NCBI GenBank assembly: GCA_038501625.1
Contig: JAZAYU010000034.1
Span: 3,189,102 to 3,253,101 of the forward strand
Direction: 5' to 3'
Source: Corbicula japonica
Taxonomy: Eukaryota; Mollusca; Bivalvia; Venerida; Cyrenidae
Length of the DNA stretch: 64,000 nt
Part shown: in pieces, positions 1-10,950 of the stretch
Layout of the letters: each line of letters starts with the position of its first letter
Position numbering within the stretch: position 1 is the stretch's first letter
The notes under the pieces: generated by a model
Told to the model about the DNA's origin: nothing
Databases searched by the model: none
The model's input: the letters and a program-made list of their open reading frames with translations, nothing else
Translations under genes and position numbers: made by a program

Positions 1-140
1 TCTTGTATACCTTATGGGCTTTTACTGCTACATTGACGAGGATATATCTCAACACAGCTCCTAGAAAATAGCAGGATAATACGCTTAAAGTAATCGGCGA
101 AATTCTTTAGACCAACAACAATATAATCCAACTTCTTGGC

Positions 141-275
141 ACAAGATCATTAAACTAAAATCGGAGACCAGTCTCAAATCTCAAGCATCTGATTGAGTGA
201 AATGGCGATTGGTCGCCATTTCAGCCAATCAGATGCTTGAGATCTAGAACTTGTCTCCGATCCCAATTTTAAAAT
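141..275. mobile_element. Family P palindromic element, diverged copy
   Basis: Two inverted arms meet at a GGCGA/TCGCC-like centre. Each carries the family's ATCTGATTG motif and its inverted partner CAATCAGAT. The right arm has drifted (GATCTAGAAC where other copies read GATTTGAGAC). No coding capacity; probably non-autonomous. Confidence 0.75.
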
Positions 276-461
276 TTTATCAAATACATGATATTTCGAC
301 TAGGAAATATTAGAAATACTTTGACATTTTAATTTAATTCAACATAATTTTTGCTTTTTAAACGTTTTTAAAATTAACCAGAACAAATAAGTCTATACAA
401 ATTTTCGACGAGGCATTTTTTGTGGACGTCAGTATACTTACAATGCTCTTGTTCAGCTACA

Positions 462-580
462 GGGCCCAAGATCATAAAACTAAAGCTGGAGACCAGACTC
501 AAATCTGGTCGCCATTTCAGCCAATCAAATGCTTGAGATTTGAGTCTGGTCTCCAATCTCAGTTTTATGATCTTGGGCCC
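462..580. mobile_element. Family P palindromic element with clean termini
   Basis: The termini are perfect inverted repeats: GGGCCCAAGATCATAAAACT at the left and its complement at the right. Part of the left arm is deleted, so the copy is 119 bp rather than about 145 bp. The short open frames across it are a by-product of the palindrome. Confidence 0.85.
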
Positions 581-1308
581 AGATATATTCGATGTACCCT
601 TTCATACTGCTTTCAAAATGGTAGAGATCATTCGGTCAGTCAAAAACTGGCATGCGGCTGGCTGGCTGAATGATGATGTCTACTATTTTGAAAGCTCGAG
701 GCATGTTATCACGAAGTTTCTTTAACTAAAATTAAAACGGAGAAATATTAGCCCCCAATATTTTCTATAAAATATCAAATAAACGTGTTATTTGTATTTC
801 CGGAGTACGTGTGCATGTTGCTATGGTTATAGATGGGTAAAGCATGTCACATTGGTGACACTGTCGACATTAATTCAAGAAACTCCAAATCTATTCTCCA
901 CGAAGGCGGTCATATTATTTTGACTTCATCATTTATTTCCACGAACCGATCATCTACAATCTAATTTCTTCTGACAAAAGATTGATAACCGCCTGAGTAA
1001 ATGATCAATTTGTTGTAACATGGCACAACGAAATTCTGCCTTAATCTGTCCGATTTTCATTATATATTATTGATAGGTTACTTTTTTATATATATAATTT
1101 TTTTCGGAAGTCGGTGACATAATAAGGAATCGCTAAAAACTTCTTAATTTTAAAAGTAAAAACAGATTAAAGTTATTTTTTAACAATCGAATTGTTATAA
1201 TGGTGCTGGTTAATTAATTACTGTATTAATTAAAACGTTCAATCTCTTTTAATATTGCAAAATTTACAAAAAATAAAATTATTATCTTCTCAAAGAAAAC
1301 TCGCACTG
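581..1308. other. Non-genic AT-rich stretch
   Basis: I see no coding exon, RNA gene or ordered repeat here, only AT-rich sequence with short homopolymer runs. Confidence 0.6.
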
Positions 1309-1452
1309 GCCCAAAATTATAAAACTAAAACTGGAGATCAGTTTAAAGTCTTCAGCATTTGATTTGCTGAGATGCAGACAAATCTCCATTTCAGCTTATT
1401 GCATACATGAGATCTGAGACTGGTCTCAATTAATAGTTTTACGATCTTGGGC
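1309..1452. mobile_element. Family P palindromic element, diverged
   Basis: The ends GCCCAAAATTATAAAACT and TTTTACGATCTTGGGC are inverted. The arms are heavily mutated but keep the order of family motifs (GGAGATCAGT, CATTTGATT, GAGACTGGTCTC). Confidence 0.75.
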
Positions 1453-1484
1453 AAGGTGACTAGTTTCAGTAAATAAAGTTTTAC

Positions 1485-1518
1485 AGTCTCCAGTTTTAGT
1501 TTTATGATTTTGCGCCCT
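1485..1518. mobile_element. Family P terminal fragment
   Basis: The stretch reads TCTCCAGTTTTAGTTTTATG followed by a degenerate GATTTTGCGCCC end. This matches the right terminus of family P without the rest of the element. Confidence 0.6.
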
Positions 1519-3328
1519 GGTAAATCCGCAGCATTGTAGTCACAAGTTAATTTTTTTAGTGTATCTTTTTTTAAGTAAGAAAAGAGACATTGTGTTAAAC
1601 AGGCGCTTGCATTGTTGTTCGATTCTGAACATATCAAGTAAAATGCTTTACGATGTAAGGAATCTTTATTGGCAAGGAAAATTAAAATATGGTCTTACAA
1701 ATTATGTTTTTCAAAGACTTTTTTCTGTCTATTGAAATTCTCTTCGGTATACCCTACCCCATTTGCGCTCCAAAAATAGTCTGTCGTTTATTTTATAGCT
1801 GGTGAATTTATTGTGATCGTATGGCAATCTTCTTATACAAGTATAATCTTTTAATTAACTTCATATCTAAGGACGATCAACAAACAATAAAGTCTTCGTT
1901 TTGTTACAACAAACCACATTTTTTCAAAGATTTTCAAAGGTAAATCTTAAAGTGAAGATTTTTAGTTTGAAATTGCAAATCATATGGATGGATGCGTTCA
2001 TTGGACAATGTATAGAAATTTAACAGCATTAAAACAATATTGCCCTTAGCGTAAGGGTTTCAAAACTAAGACTCGTCACTAGTTTCAAATCTAAGCTATC
2101 TTACTGGTTCGAATTGAGCTAAGTCTCATAGCTGACCGACTGCAGGCTTGAGCTCTGAAATTCGTCACCAGCATCGAGACAGTGACCTTGATTTGCAACT
2201 TCTTGGACAGTTAAATACTTGTCTGAAAATGTGTCTAAGATTGATTGCTGTTTCTCATATTTACATAAATAGTCCGGCCCCGGGAGGATCAGCGCAAAAT
2301 TCCCATCTAATATGAAATTTGTTTCTTGCTATTGGACGACATAAAAAAGGATTTGTCTTGGAAATTGCAAAATATTAAAACGACATATGGATATCAGTGT
2401 GTGATTGGATGGAACTATAATAAATGTAGCGCTATCAGAAACATCTATATGGTAATATTGTATCTACGGACGATTCTGGTTCCACAGGAACTTGCGGAAT
2501 CTTCCGCGGGCAGTTATACATGTGTTTATTAATAAAATCTGTGAAGAAAATAAACCCAATAACAATAACAACAACAATAAGTCACTAAAATCCATTCTTC
2601 ACTTTGAAAAGTAAAAGAAAAACAGGCCAAACATAGTGGAGTTGTATCAAAACAACGTCATGGTTCTTACGTATTGTTTGTCTACTAGTACATCAAGATT
2701 AATCGAGAAGTGAAAAAAATTAATAGTTACAAAATATTAGAAGTTGAATTCTATATGAATACTAAAATGCATTTGCGATTGAAAATATAAAGCAAGAAGT
2801 GCTGACTATGTGTAGACATAACGCGTTACAAAAAAGTAATAATTTCACAAAGTTCGGAACTACCACACAACGTCCTGTGGTTTCCAGTTTATAAACAATG
2901 CTATAACTAAAAGCAAAACTTTTCCATCACGAAAGGAATATATTTCATCCTAACAAGTTGTTTGTATAAAGAGAATGACGTTTAGCGATGGATGACAGAA
3001 AATTGCAATTCTGAGAAAATGAAAATAATGCAAATTTAAGCCTCGGCCGTCCAAATAGGGATGTATCTTTCAAAATGAATTTAGGCGAAGAAAATTACGG
3101 TCTAAGTGTCTCTTGAGAGGGTAGTAATTGATGCTAGGACGAAGATATGACAGTGTGCTGAGTAACTCAACAAAAACAGGTTTCTTCTGAATAATACAAC
3201 AACTCGCCGCCTAGAATTCGGGGACTTGGCGCAGAGCTATTTTATTGTCTTCATTTTTCTTTATTGTATATACTCATTTTGCGTAGAGACCTTAAACATT
3301 TTTCATAAAAAGCTGTAACGAACATAAG
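1519..3328. other. Non-genic stretch
   Basis: There is no convincing exon. Open frames are under 70 codons without family resemblance. A short AAC/AAT-rich microsatellite lies near 2556-2580. Confidence 0.55.
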
Positions 3329-3449
3329 GGCTGAAGGTCATGAAGCTGAGAATGGAAAGCAGTCTAAAATCTCAAGGATCTGATTGGCTGAAATGGCGAC
3401 TGCTTAAGATTTGAGACTGGTTCCCATGCTCAGTTTTATAACATTGAGC
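3329..3449. mobile_element. Family P palindromic element
   Basis: This copy has GGTCATGAAGCTGAGAATGG at the left, the ATCTGATTGGCTGAAATGGC core, and a right arm ending GCTCAGTTTTATAAC. Much of the right half of the palindrome core is missing, so it is shortened. Confidence 0.75.
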
Positions 3450-3566
3450 AAAGGTGTATATAATAAAATATACAAGCAAAATAAGTTTGTTAATTACAAA
3501 CGAGTTCGTGGCTAAGTTATTGATCAGTCTGGTGATTCATTTCAAGCAACCATTTTAAATTTACTT

Positions 3567-3625
3567 GGCCCAGGATTATAAAATTGACATTGGCGACAAA
3601 TCCCATTCTCAAATTTATAATCTTT
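3567..3625. mobile_element. Family P miniature or decayed fragment
   Basis: It starts GGCCCAGGATTATAAAATTG and ends in an inverted TTTATAATC. Only the termini remain. Confidence 0.5.
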
Positions 3626-3837
3626 TTCATATGGTTCCTGTTCCAGAATTATTATCTCTTAAATTAGCAGTTTCCAATGTGGTATGGTGAACAATTATCA
3701 AAGTAGTAGTTTGTCGCTGAGGTGCGTTCTTCAAATCATAAAGAGAAAACTATGAAAATTTGCTACACAGAACATTGTAGTCACTGGTCTATATGAGTTA
3801 AAAATATAATTATAACATTGAATATCTGTGCATCTTC

Positions 3838-4262
3838 TTTACAGGAGTACTGCTCCTCTGTTGAACGTGTTTAAAAGGACTGCTCCGCTGTTGAACGTGT
3901 CTCAAAGGACTGCTCCGCTGTTGGACGTGTCTCAAAGGACTGCTCCGCTGTTGGACGTGTCCCAAAGGACTGCTCTGCTGTTGGACGTGTCTCAAAGGAC
4001 TGCTCTGCTGTTGGACGTGTCTAAAAGGACTGCTCCGCTGTTCGACATGTCTCTTTAGGACTGCTCCGCTGCTGGACATGTCTCTTTAGGACTGTTCCGC
4101 TGTAGGACATGTCTCAAAGGACTGCTCCGCAGTTGGACGTGTCTCAAAGGACTTCTCTGCGGTAGGACGTGTCGCAAAGGACTGCTCTGCCATTGGACTG
4201 TCTTAAAGGTCTGCTCCGATATTGGACGTGTCTTAAAGGACTGCTCCGCTGTTGGGCGTGTG
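3838..4262. repeat. 30-bp minisatellite, about 14 units
   Basis: A unit beginning GGACTGCTCCGCTGTTGGAC and ending GTGTCTCAAA repeats every 30 bp with scattered substitutions; the right part is more diverged. Thirty is divisible by three, so any stop-free frame stays open. This gives periodic 10-residue peptides on the + strand (RTAPLLDVSQ type) and on the - strand (SSPLRHVQQR type). Open frames on both strands at once, with no flanking gene signals, argue for a non-coding repeat. Confidence 0.85.
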
Positions 4263-4339
4263 TTAGATGAGCAACATGATTTCACGATAATTCAGATTCT
4301 ATCATATCTTAGCACGTTAATGCAAAAAAAACATTATTC

Positions 4340-5400
4340 ATTCCTTAGCAAAGGATTCACGTCACATTTCAAGCTAATAAAAATGAAACATGCTAGAGCA
4401 CAGGAATTACGTCGCTGTTAACCCGATATGAAGAATTCCTGCTAATCAAAGGAATGACGTCGCTGTTAAAGTACACATTTGAAATAATTCATTCTTAGCA
4501 AAGAAATCACGTCGCTATCAAAGCAGACAAAATCATTCCTGTTTAGCAGAAGAATTACGTCAGTGAAAATTCAGGCAAAGATCTTTTCAGCGTAGCAAAG
4601 GAATCACGTCGCTGATAAAGCAGGCAAAGATCTTTCCGGCGTTGCAAAGGAATCACGTCGCTGTTAAAGCAGGCAAAGATCTATTCAGCGTAGCAAAGGA
4701 ATCACGTCGCTGTTACAACAGGCAAAGATCTTTTCAGCGTAGCAAAGGAATCACGTCGCTGTTAAAACAGGCAAAGATCTTTTCAGCGTAGCAAAGGAAT
4801 CACGTCGCTGTTAAAGCAGGCAAAGATCTATTCAGCGTAGCAAAGGAATCACGTCGCTGTAAAAGCAGGAAAAGATCGTTTCAGCGTAGCAAAGGAGTCA
4901 AGTCGCTGTTAAAGCAGGCAAAGATCTTTTCAGCGTAGCAAAGGAGTCAAGTCGCTGAAAAAGCAGGTAAAGATCTTTTCAGCGTAGCAAAGGAATCACG
5001 TCGCTGTTAAAGCAGGAAAAGATCTTTTCAGCTTAACAGAGAAATCTGTTACTCTTTAAGCAGACAAAATAATCCTGCTAAGCAATGGAAGGACGTCGCT
5101 GTTTATGTCGACAAAATGATTCCTTTTTACAAAAGGAATCGCATTTCAAGCAGAATTTTTTGTTAAGCAGAGGAATGATCCCGCTGTAAAACAGACATCA
5201 TAATGTTTGCCTAGCAAAGTTAACGCAGGCAAAGATGTTTCAGCTTATCAAAAGAATTTCACTGTGTCGCCAAGTTAAATTTCCCCGGATTCATACGTTG
5301 TGTTAAAGCTGACAAAGATCTCTTCAGCTAAGCAAAATAAGTACGTAGCTAATAAAGCAGACAAAACTCTTTTCAGCTAAGCAATGAAATCAAGTCGCCC
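4340..5400. repeat. 49-bp minisatellite with decayed flanks
   Basis: The core (about 4590-5035) repeats a 49-bp unit containing GCAAAGGAATCACGTCGCTG, then TTAAAGCAGG and CAAAGATCTTTTCAGCGTA. Outside the core, shorter and longer relatives keep AGCAAAGGAAT and ACGTCGCTG at irregular spacing out to about 5400. Homogeneous centre and diverged edges are the usual picture for an array kept uniform by unequal exchange in its middle. Several units hold BglII-type AGATCT sites. Confidence 0.85.
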
Positions 5401-6659
5401 TTTTCACAAGTTTTTAACTTTGCACAATTCCGTTGACATTCGATATTCTTTATGCAACCGATTACAATAGTATGAATATTTTGTATGTCATAATGGTGAA
5501 ATCAGACGTCATGTATGTCTCTCAAGAATCTAAATTTTATCACGATCACATTTTGATATTTTGTATCACGTAAAAACGAGATTGATCAAATGGATTTTGC
5601 AATTAGTTTTTGATATTTTTGACGTTGCATGCGAGAGATACATTAGGAATTTAATTTCTGAAATGATCTGCAACATTAATTAAAACGCGGCTGATATAAC
5701 TTCTGAGTTCTCAGTATGGAGAGATATTTACTTCAATTCTTAGACATTTAGCTTGCTTTATATAAGATATAGGGTGCATTCGCAGTGATTAATAGAATGC
5801 AATCTACTGCTAAATGTGTATCCGTTTTCACCCTTAAACATAGGTTTTAACGAAATCAATGCAACTGGAAGGATGGCGAGGAAATTCTTCTGATAAAAAA
5901 CAATATAGGCACTGTACTAAAGGCCGTGTCAGCAAAACAAATCAAAATACCACCATTTTATCATTTGTATCACCAATCGCAACGGTTCTTATTTTCCTGC
6001 TGCTTTGCAGTAAAATAATAAAGTGTCTCTCATATATTTCATCAATTTTTAAGTATTTTATTTAACTGAAAAAGCAATCATCAAGTTACAAGTCTAATAC
6101 CAGAAACAAAAATCTCCAAGAAATGACATGAACAAATTCAATTTTCTAACTTCGTTACAGGCTGATACCAATTAAAACAAGATGTTATAACTTTAGATTA
6201 TTTTCATTTCTAATTTGTCTTGATTTTAATTAAATTTTGCGCTAAGCTGGTGGTAGGGGCTGAATCGAGATTATTAGATCATTTACCCAAAAGACAAATG
6301 TCCTGCCGAGATTGTGTGTCGAGAGTTATTGAAATGTTACACCTTGAGTTCTGCTTCTACTGGGAATTTAATTTAAACATTAGTAAGTTCCATATATTGA
6401 GAAATGTAACTGGAAAATAGTTTCAAAATACTGTAGACACTTCATGTCAATGTGTAAGTCACGAGGGTTAACTATACTGTAATAACTCTGACGAGTTTAT
6501 ATTCCGTGGTTAACGTTTGATCTGTTTCTTAAATAAAACCTTGATAAATTTACTGTATGTATTTTGATGTTATACATATATCTTTTTTAATCCGAAACTG
6601 TAAGTTAAAAAAAATCCAGCGAAATTCTACACTAGCACGCATTTTTGCACAATCTTCAA
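5401..6659. other. Non-genic stretch
   Basis: Two open frames of 66-68 codons (5859-6065 and 6220-6420) show no recognisable domain, splice context or promoter. I treat them as chance. No ordered repeat is seen. Confidence 0.5.
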
Positions 6660-6748
6660 GGCCCAAGATTATAAATCTAAGCTTGGTGACCAATCTCAAA
6701 TCTCAAGAATCTGATTGGCTGAAATGGAGACTGGTCCTCATTTCAGGC
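6660..6748. mobile_element. Family P half-element
   Basis: The left terminus (GGCCCAAGATTATAAATCT) and left arm through CTGATTGGCTGAAATGGAGA and the centre are present. The right arm is absent after CATTTCAGGC. Confidence 0.7.
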
Positions 6749-7030
6749 GTAGATTTTATTATTGACAAGAAAAACAAGGCGTTCTATATCAGTTTCTTTG
6801 ATTGTCATTATGTTTTTATTACCTCTAGATAAAATGATCAGACATGAAATGAGAAAGTTGTATGCATGTATTATATATTATCAAACGTACTTTGTCGCAG
6901 GCTATGTTAGCAGGTAGTTCAATCATATGTTTAACATTTACCCCCACCTCCATCCGTCCCCCAAACACACATGATACATTTAAAATTTAATTAACACTTT
7001 GTTATGATGTTGACTCTCTTCGATATACTT

Positions 7031-7254
7031 AGCCCTTTACTACAAGGAATATGGCAGTTATTCATGTGTGCGCAGAGTAGATCCAGATAAGCTGGCACGT
7101 CTGTGCCGTCTCTTCAGGATCTACACTGTTCGTTGTTTAATTTATTATGATATTTCTGACCAAGAATCTAACAATGTAGATCCTGATCAGTGGGCATGGA
7201 TGTGTCGGCTAATCTGGATCATGCGATAAACCCCGTATATATGGACTGAAGGGA
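7031..7254. mobile_element. Family T foldback element, old copy
   Basis: It has the CCCTTTACT-like left end, two inverted GATCC/GATCAGG arms separated by the ATTTCTGACC linker, and an ACTGAAGGG right end. TTAA flanks are no longer intact. Confidence 0.7.
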
Positions 7255-7370
7255 AAAACTTGTTTTACTTCTGTGATTTTTTTGCCAGACTCATTGTCGA
7301 AATTCTGTTCCGGGATTCCAGGGCAATGTTATTCGTTTCAGTGCGAATTATGCCCGCTGGAGGTTTTCAG

Positions 7371-7517
7371 TGCCCAAGGTTATAAAACTGAGCATGGAAA
7401 CCAGTCTCAAATCTCAAGCATCTGATTGGCTGAAATGGCGACCAGTCGCCATTTCAGCCAATCAGATGCTTGAGATTTGAGACTGGTTTCCAAACTCAGT
7501 TTTATAACCTTCAGACC
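7371..7517. mobile_element. Family P palindromic element, near-perfect
   Basis: Two arms of about 64 nt (7380-7443 and 7444-7507) are inverted copies that meet at GGCGACCAGTCGCC, with a CA spacer. Each arm carries ATTGGCTGAAATGG or its complement, so an inverted CCAAT pair sits close to the centre. It lies about 200 bp from the 41-bp array. Confidence 0.9.
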
Positions 7518-7599
7518 TAGTCTAGCTACAAACACTGAACAAGGCTCTTGGATGTCGGTTGGTGTTGTCGTAGAAAACAACAGAATTACAAAATTATAA

Positions 7600-7699
7600 T
7601 ATTATGTCAATGTGAACTACGTGTAACAGCAGCATAAGAACACACCGCATATATTGTACATATTCGGTATAAAGGAAAGCATGTTAGATTTGATAACAG
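7600..7699. repeat. Left flank of the 41-bp array, duplicated inside it
   Basis: This non-satellite segment (AATTATAATATTATGTCAAT through GAAAGCATGTTAGATTTG) reappears nearly unchanged at about 8977-9073, 1,383 bp to the right within the array. Confidence 0.85.
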
Positions 7700-8976
7700 C
7701 AGACTCGGTGTCGCGGCACACAACAGAGATTGTATTGCAGCAGACTCAGTGTAACAGCACACAACAGAGATTGTATGGCAGCAGACTCAGTGTAACAGCG
7801 CACAACAGAGATTGTATAGCATCAGACTCAGTGTAACAGCACACAACAGAGATTGTATGGCAGCAGACTCGGTGTAACAGCACACAAAAGAGATTGTATG
7901 GCAGCAGACTCGGTGTAACACCACACAACAGAGATTGTATGGCAGCAGACTCGGTGTAACACCACACAACAGAGATTGTATGGCAGCAGACTCAGTGTAA
8001 CAGCACACAAAAGAGATTGTGTAGCATCAGACTCAGTGTAACAGCGCACAACAGAGATTGTATAGCATCAGACTCAGTGTAACAGCACACAACAGAGTCA
8101 GTATTTCAGCAGACTCGGTGTACCAACACACAACAGAGATTGTATAGCAGCAGACTCAGTGTAACAGCACACAACAGAGATGAGATTGTATAGCAGCAGA
8201 ATCAGTGTACCAGCACACAACAGAGACTGTATAGCAGCAGAATCAGTGTAACAACACACAACATAGATTGTATAGCAGCAGAGTGTACCAACACACAACA
8301 AAGACTGTATAGCAGCAGAATCAGTTTCACAGCACACAACAGAGATTGTATAGCAGCGGACTCTGTGTAACAGCACACAACAGAGATTGTATAGCAGCAG
8401 ACTCAGTATAACAACACACAACATTGTTTGTTTAACAGCGGACTCAGTGTAACAGCACACAACAGAGTTTGTATAGCAGCGGACTCACTTTAACAGCACA
8501 CATCAGAGATTGTATACCAGATGACACTGTGTAACAGCGCACAACAGAGATTGTAAAGCAGGCGACTCTGTGTTACATCTCATACCAGAGATTGTATAGC
8601 AGCGGACTCTTTGTAACAACACACATCAGATACTGTATAGCAGCGGACTCGGTTTAACAGATTTTATGTGACAACACACAACAAATATTGTATAGCTGCA
8701 GACTTTTTGTATCAACACACATCAGAGATTGTATAGCAGCAGACTCGATTTAAAAGATTCTGTGTAACAACACACAACAAAGATTGTACAGCAGCGGATT
8801 CAGTTTAACCGCACACAACGTAGATTGTAAAGCAGCAGACTCTGTGTAACAGCACACATCAGAGTTTGTTTTGCAGCAGACTCGGTTTAACAGATTCTAT
8901 GTAACAACACACATCAGAGATTGTATAAAAGCGGATTCAGTTTAACAGCACACAACGTAGAATGTATAGCAGCAAA

Positions 8977-9073
8977 TTATAATATTATGTGAATTTGAAC
9001 TACGTGTAACAGCAGCATAAGAACACACCACATATATTGTACATATTCGGTATAAAGGAAAGCATGTTAGATT
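8977..9073. repeat. Non-satellite spacer, copy of the array's left flank
   Basis: The sequence matches 7600-7690 with few changes and splits the array into a left block (7700-8976) and a right block (9074-12205). It records a segmental duplication that took array plus flank together. Confidence 0.85.
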
Positions 9074-10300
9074 TGATAACAGCAGACTCGGTGCGGCGGC
9101 ACACAACAGAGATTGTAAAGCATCAGACTCAGTGTAACAGCACACAACAGAGATTGTATAGCAGCAGACTCAGTGTAACAGCAAAAAACAGAGATTGTAT
9201 AGCATCAGACTCTGTGAACCAGCACACAAAAGAGACTGTATTGCAGCAGACCCGGTGTACCAACACATATTAGAGATTGTATAGCAGCAGACTCAGTGTA
9301 ACAGCACACAACAGAGATTGTATAGCAGCAGACTTAATTTCGCAGCACACAGCAGATTGTATTGGAGCAGACTCAGTGTAACAGCACAAAACAGTGATTG
9401 TATTGCAGCAGACTCAGTGTTACAGCACACAACAGAGATTGTATAGCAGCGGACTCTTTGTAACAACACACATCAGATACTGTATAGCAGCGAACTCGGT
9501 TTAACAGATTTTATGTGACAACACACAACAAATATTGTGTAGCTGCAGACTATTTGTAACAACACACACCAGAGGTTGTATAGCAGCAGACTCTGTGTAA
9601 CAGCACACAACAGAGATTGTATAGCAGCAGACTCTGTGTAACTGCACACAACAGAGATTGTATAGCAGCAGACTCTGTGTAACAGCACACAACAGAGATT
9701 GTATAGCAGCAGACTCTGTGTAACAGCACACAACAGAGATTGTATAGCAGCAGACTCTGTGTAACACCACACAACAGAGACTGTATAGCAGCAGACTCGG
9801 TGTAACAACACACAACAGAGATTGTATAGCAGCAGACTCAGTGTAACAGCACACAACAGAGATTGTATAGCAGCAGACTCGGTATAACATTACAAACAGA
9901 GATGTATAGCAGCAGACTCTGTGTAACACCACACAACAGAGACTGTATAGCAGCAGACTCGGTGTAACAACACACAACAGAGATTGTATAGCAGCAGACT
10001 CAGTGTAACAGCACACAACAGAGATTGTATGGCAGCAGACTCGGTATAACAACACAAACAGAGATGTATAACAGCAGACTCGGTGTAACACCACAAAGCA
10101 GAGATTGTATAGCAGCAGACTCGATGTAACACCACACAACAGCGATTGTATAGCAGCAGACTCGGTGTAACACCACACAACAGCGATTGTATAGAAGAAG
10201 ACTCGGAATAACGACACAAACAGAGATGTATAACAGCAGACTGTGTGTGACAGCACACAACAGAGATTGTATAGCAGCAGACTCGGTATAACATTACAAA

Positions 10301-10950
10301 CAGAGATGTATAGCAGCAGACTGTGTGTAACAGCACACATCAGAGATTGTATAGCAGCAGACTCGGTGTAACACCACACTACAGCGATTGTATAGCAGCA
10401 GACTAAGTGTAACAGCACACAACAGAGACTGTATAGCAGCAGACTCTGTGTAACACCACACAACATAGATTGTATAGCAGCAGACGCGGAGTAACACCAC
10501 AAAGCAGAGATTATATAGCAGCAGACTGTGTGTAACAGCACACAACATATATTGTATAGCAGCAGACTCTGTGTAACAGCACACAACATAGATTGAATAG
10601 AAGCAGACTCGGTATAACATCATAAACAGAGATGTATAACAGCAGACTGTGTGTAACAGCACACAACAGAGATTGTATAGCAGCAGACTCGGTATAACAA
10701 CACAAACAGAGATGTATAGCAGCAGACTGTGTGTAACAGCACACATCAGAGATTGTATAGCAGCAGACTCTGTGTAACACCACACAACAGCAATTGTATA
10801 GCAGCAGACTAAGTGTAACAGCACACAACAGAGATTGTATAGCAGCAGACTCTGTGTTACACCACACAACATAGATTGTATAGCAGCAGACTCGGAGTAA
10901 CACCACAAAGCAGAGATTGTATAGCAGCAGACTCGGTGTGACACCACACA
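10301..10950. repeat. Higher-order repeat, 406-bp period, within the 41-bp array
   Basis: Variant markers recur in the same order 406 bp apart: CAGAGATGTATAGCAGCAG at 10301 and 10707, GACTAAGTG at 10401 and 10807, CGGAGTAACACC at 10487 and 10893. A 406-bp period fits ten monomers, eight of 41 bp and two of the 39-bp form. Confidence 0.8.

Noticed and set aside
2080..2160. GGTTCGAATT resembling a tRNA T-loop
   Set aside because: No acceptor stem, anticodon arm or D-loop could be fitted around it.
4340..5400. CRISPR-like alternation of repeat and variable sequence in the 49-bp array
   Set aside because: Whole units are repeated with no unique spacers, and the setting is an animal genome; this is an ordinary minisatellite.
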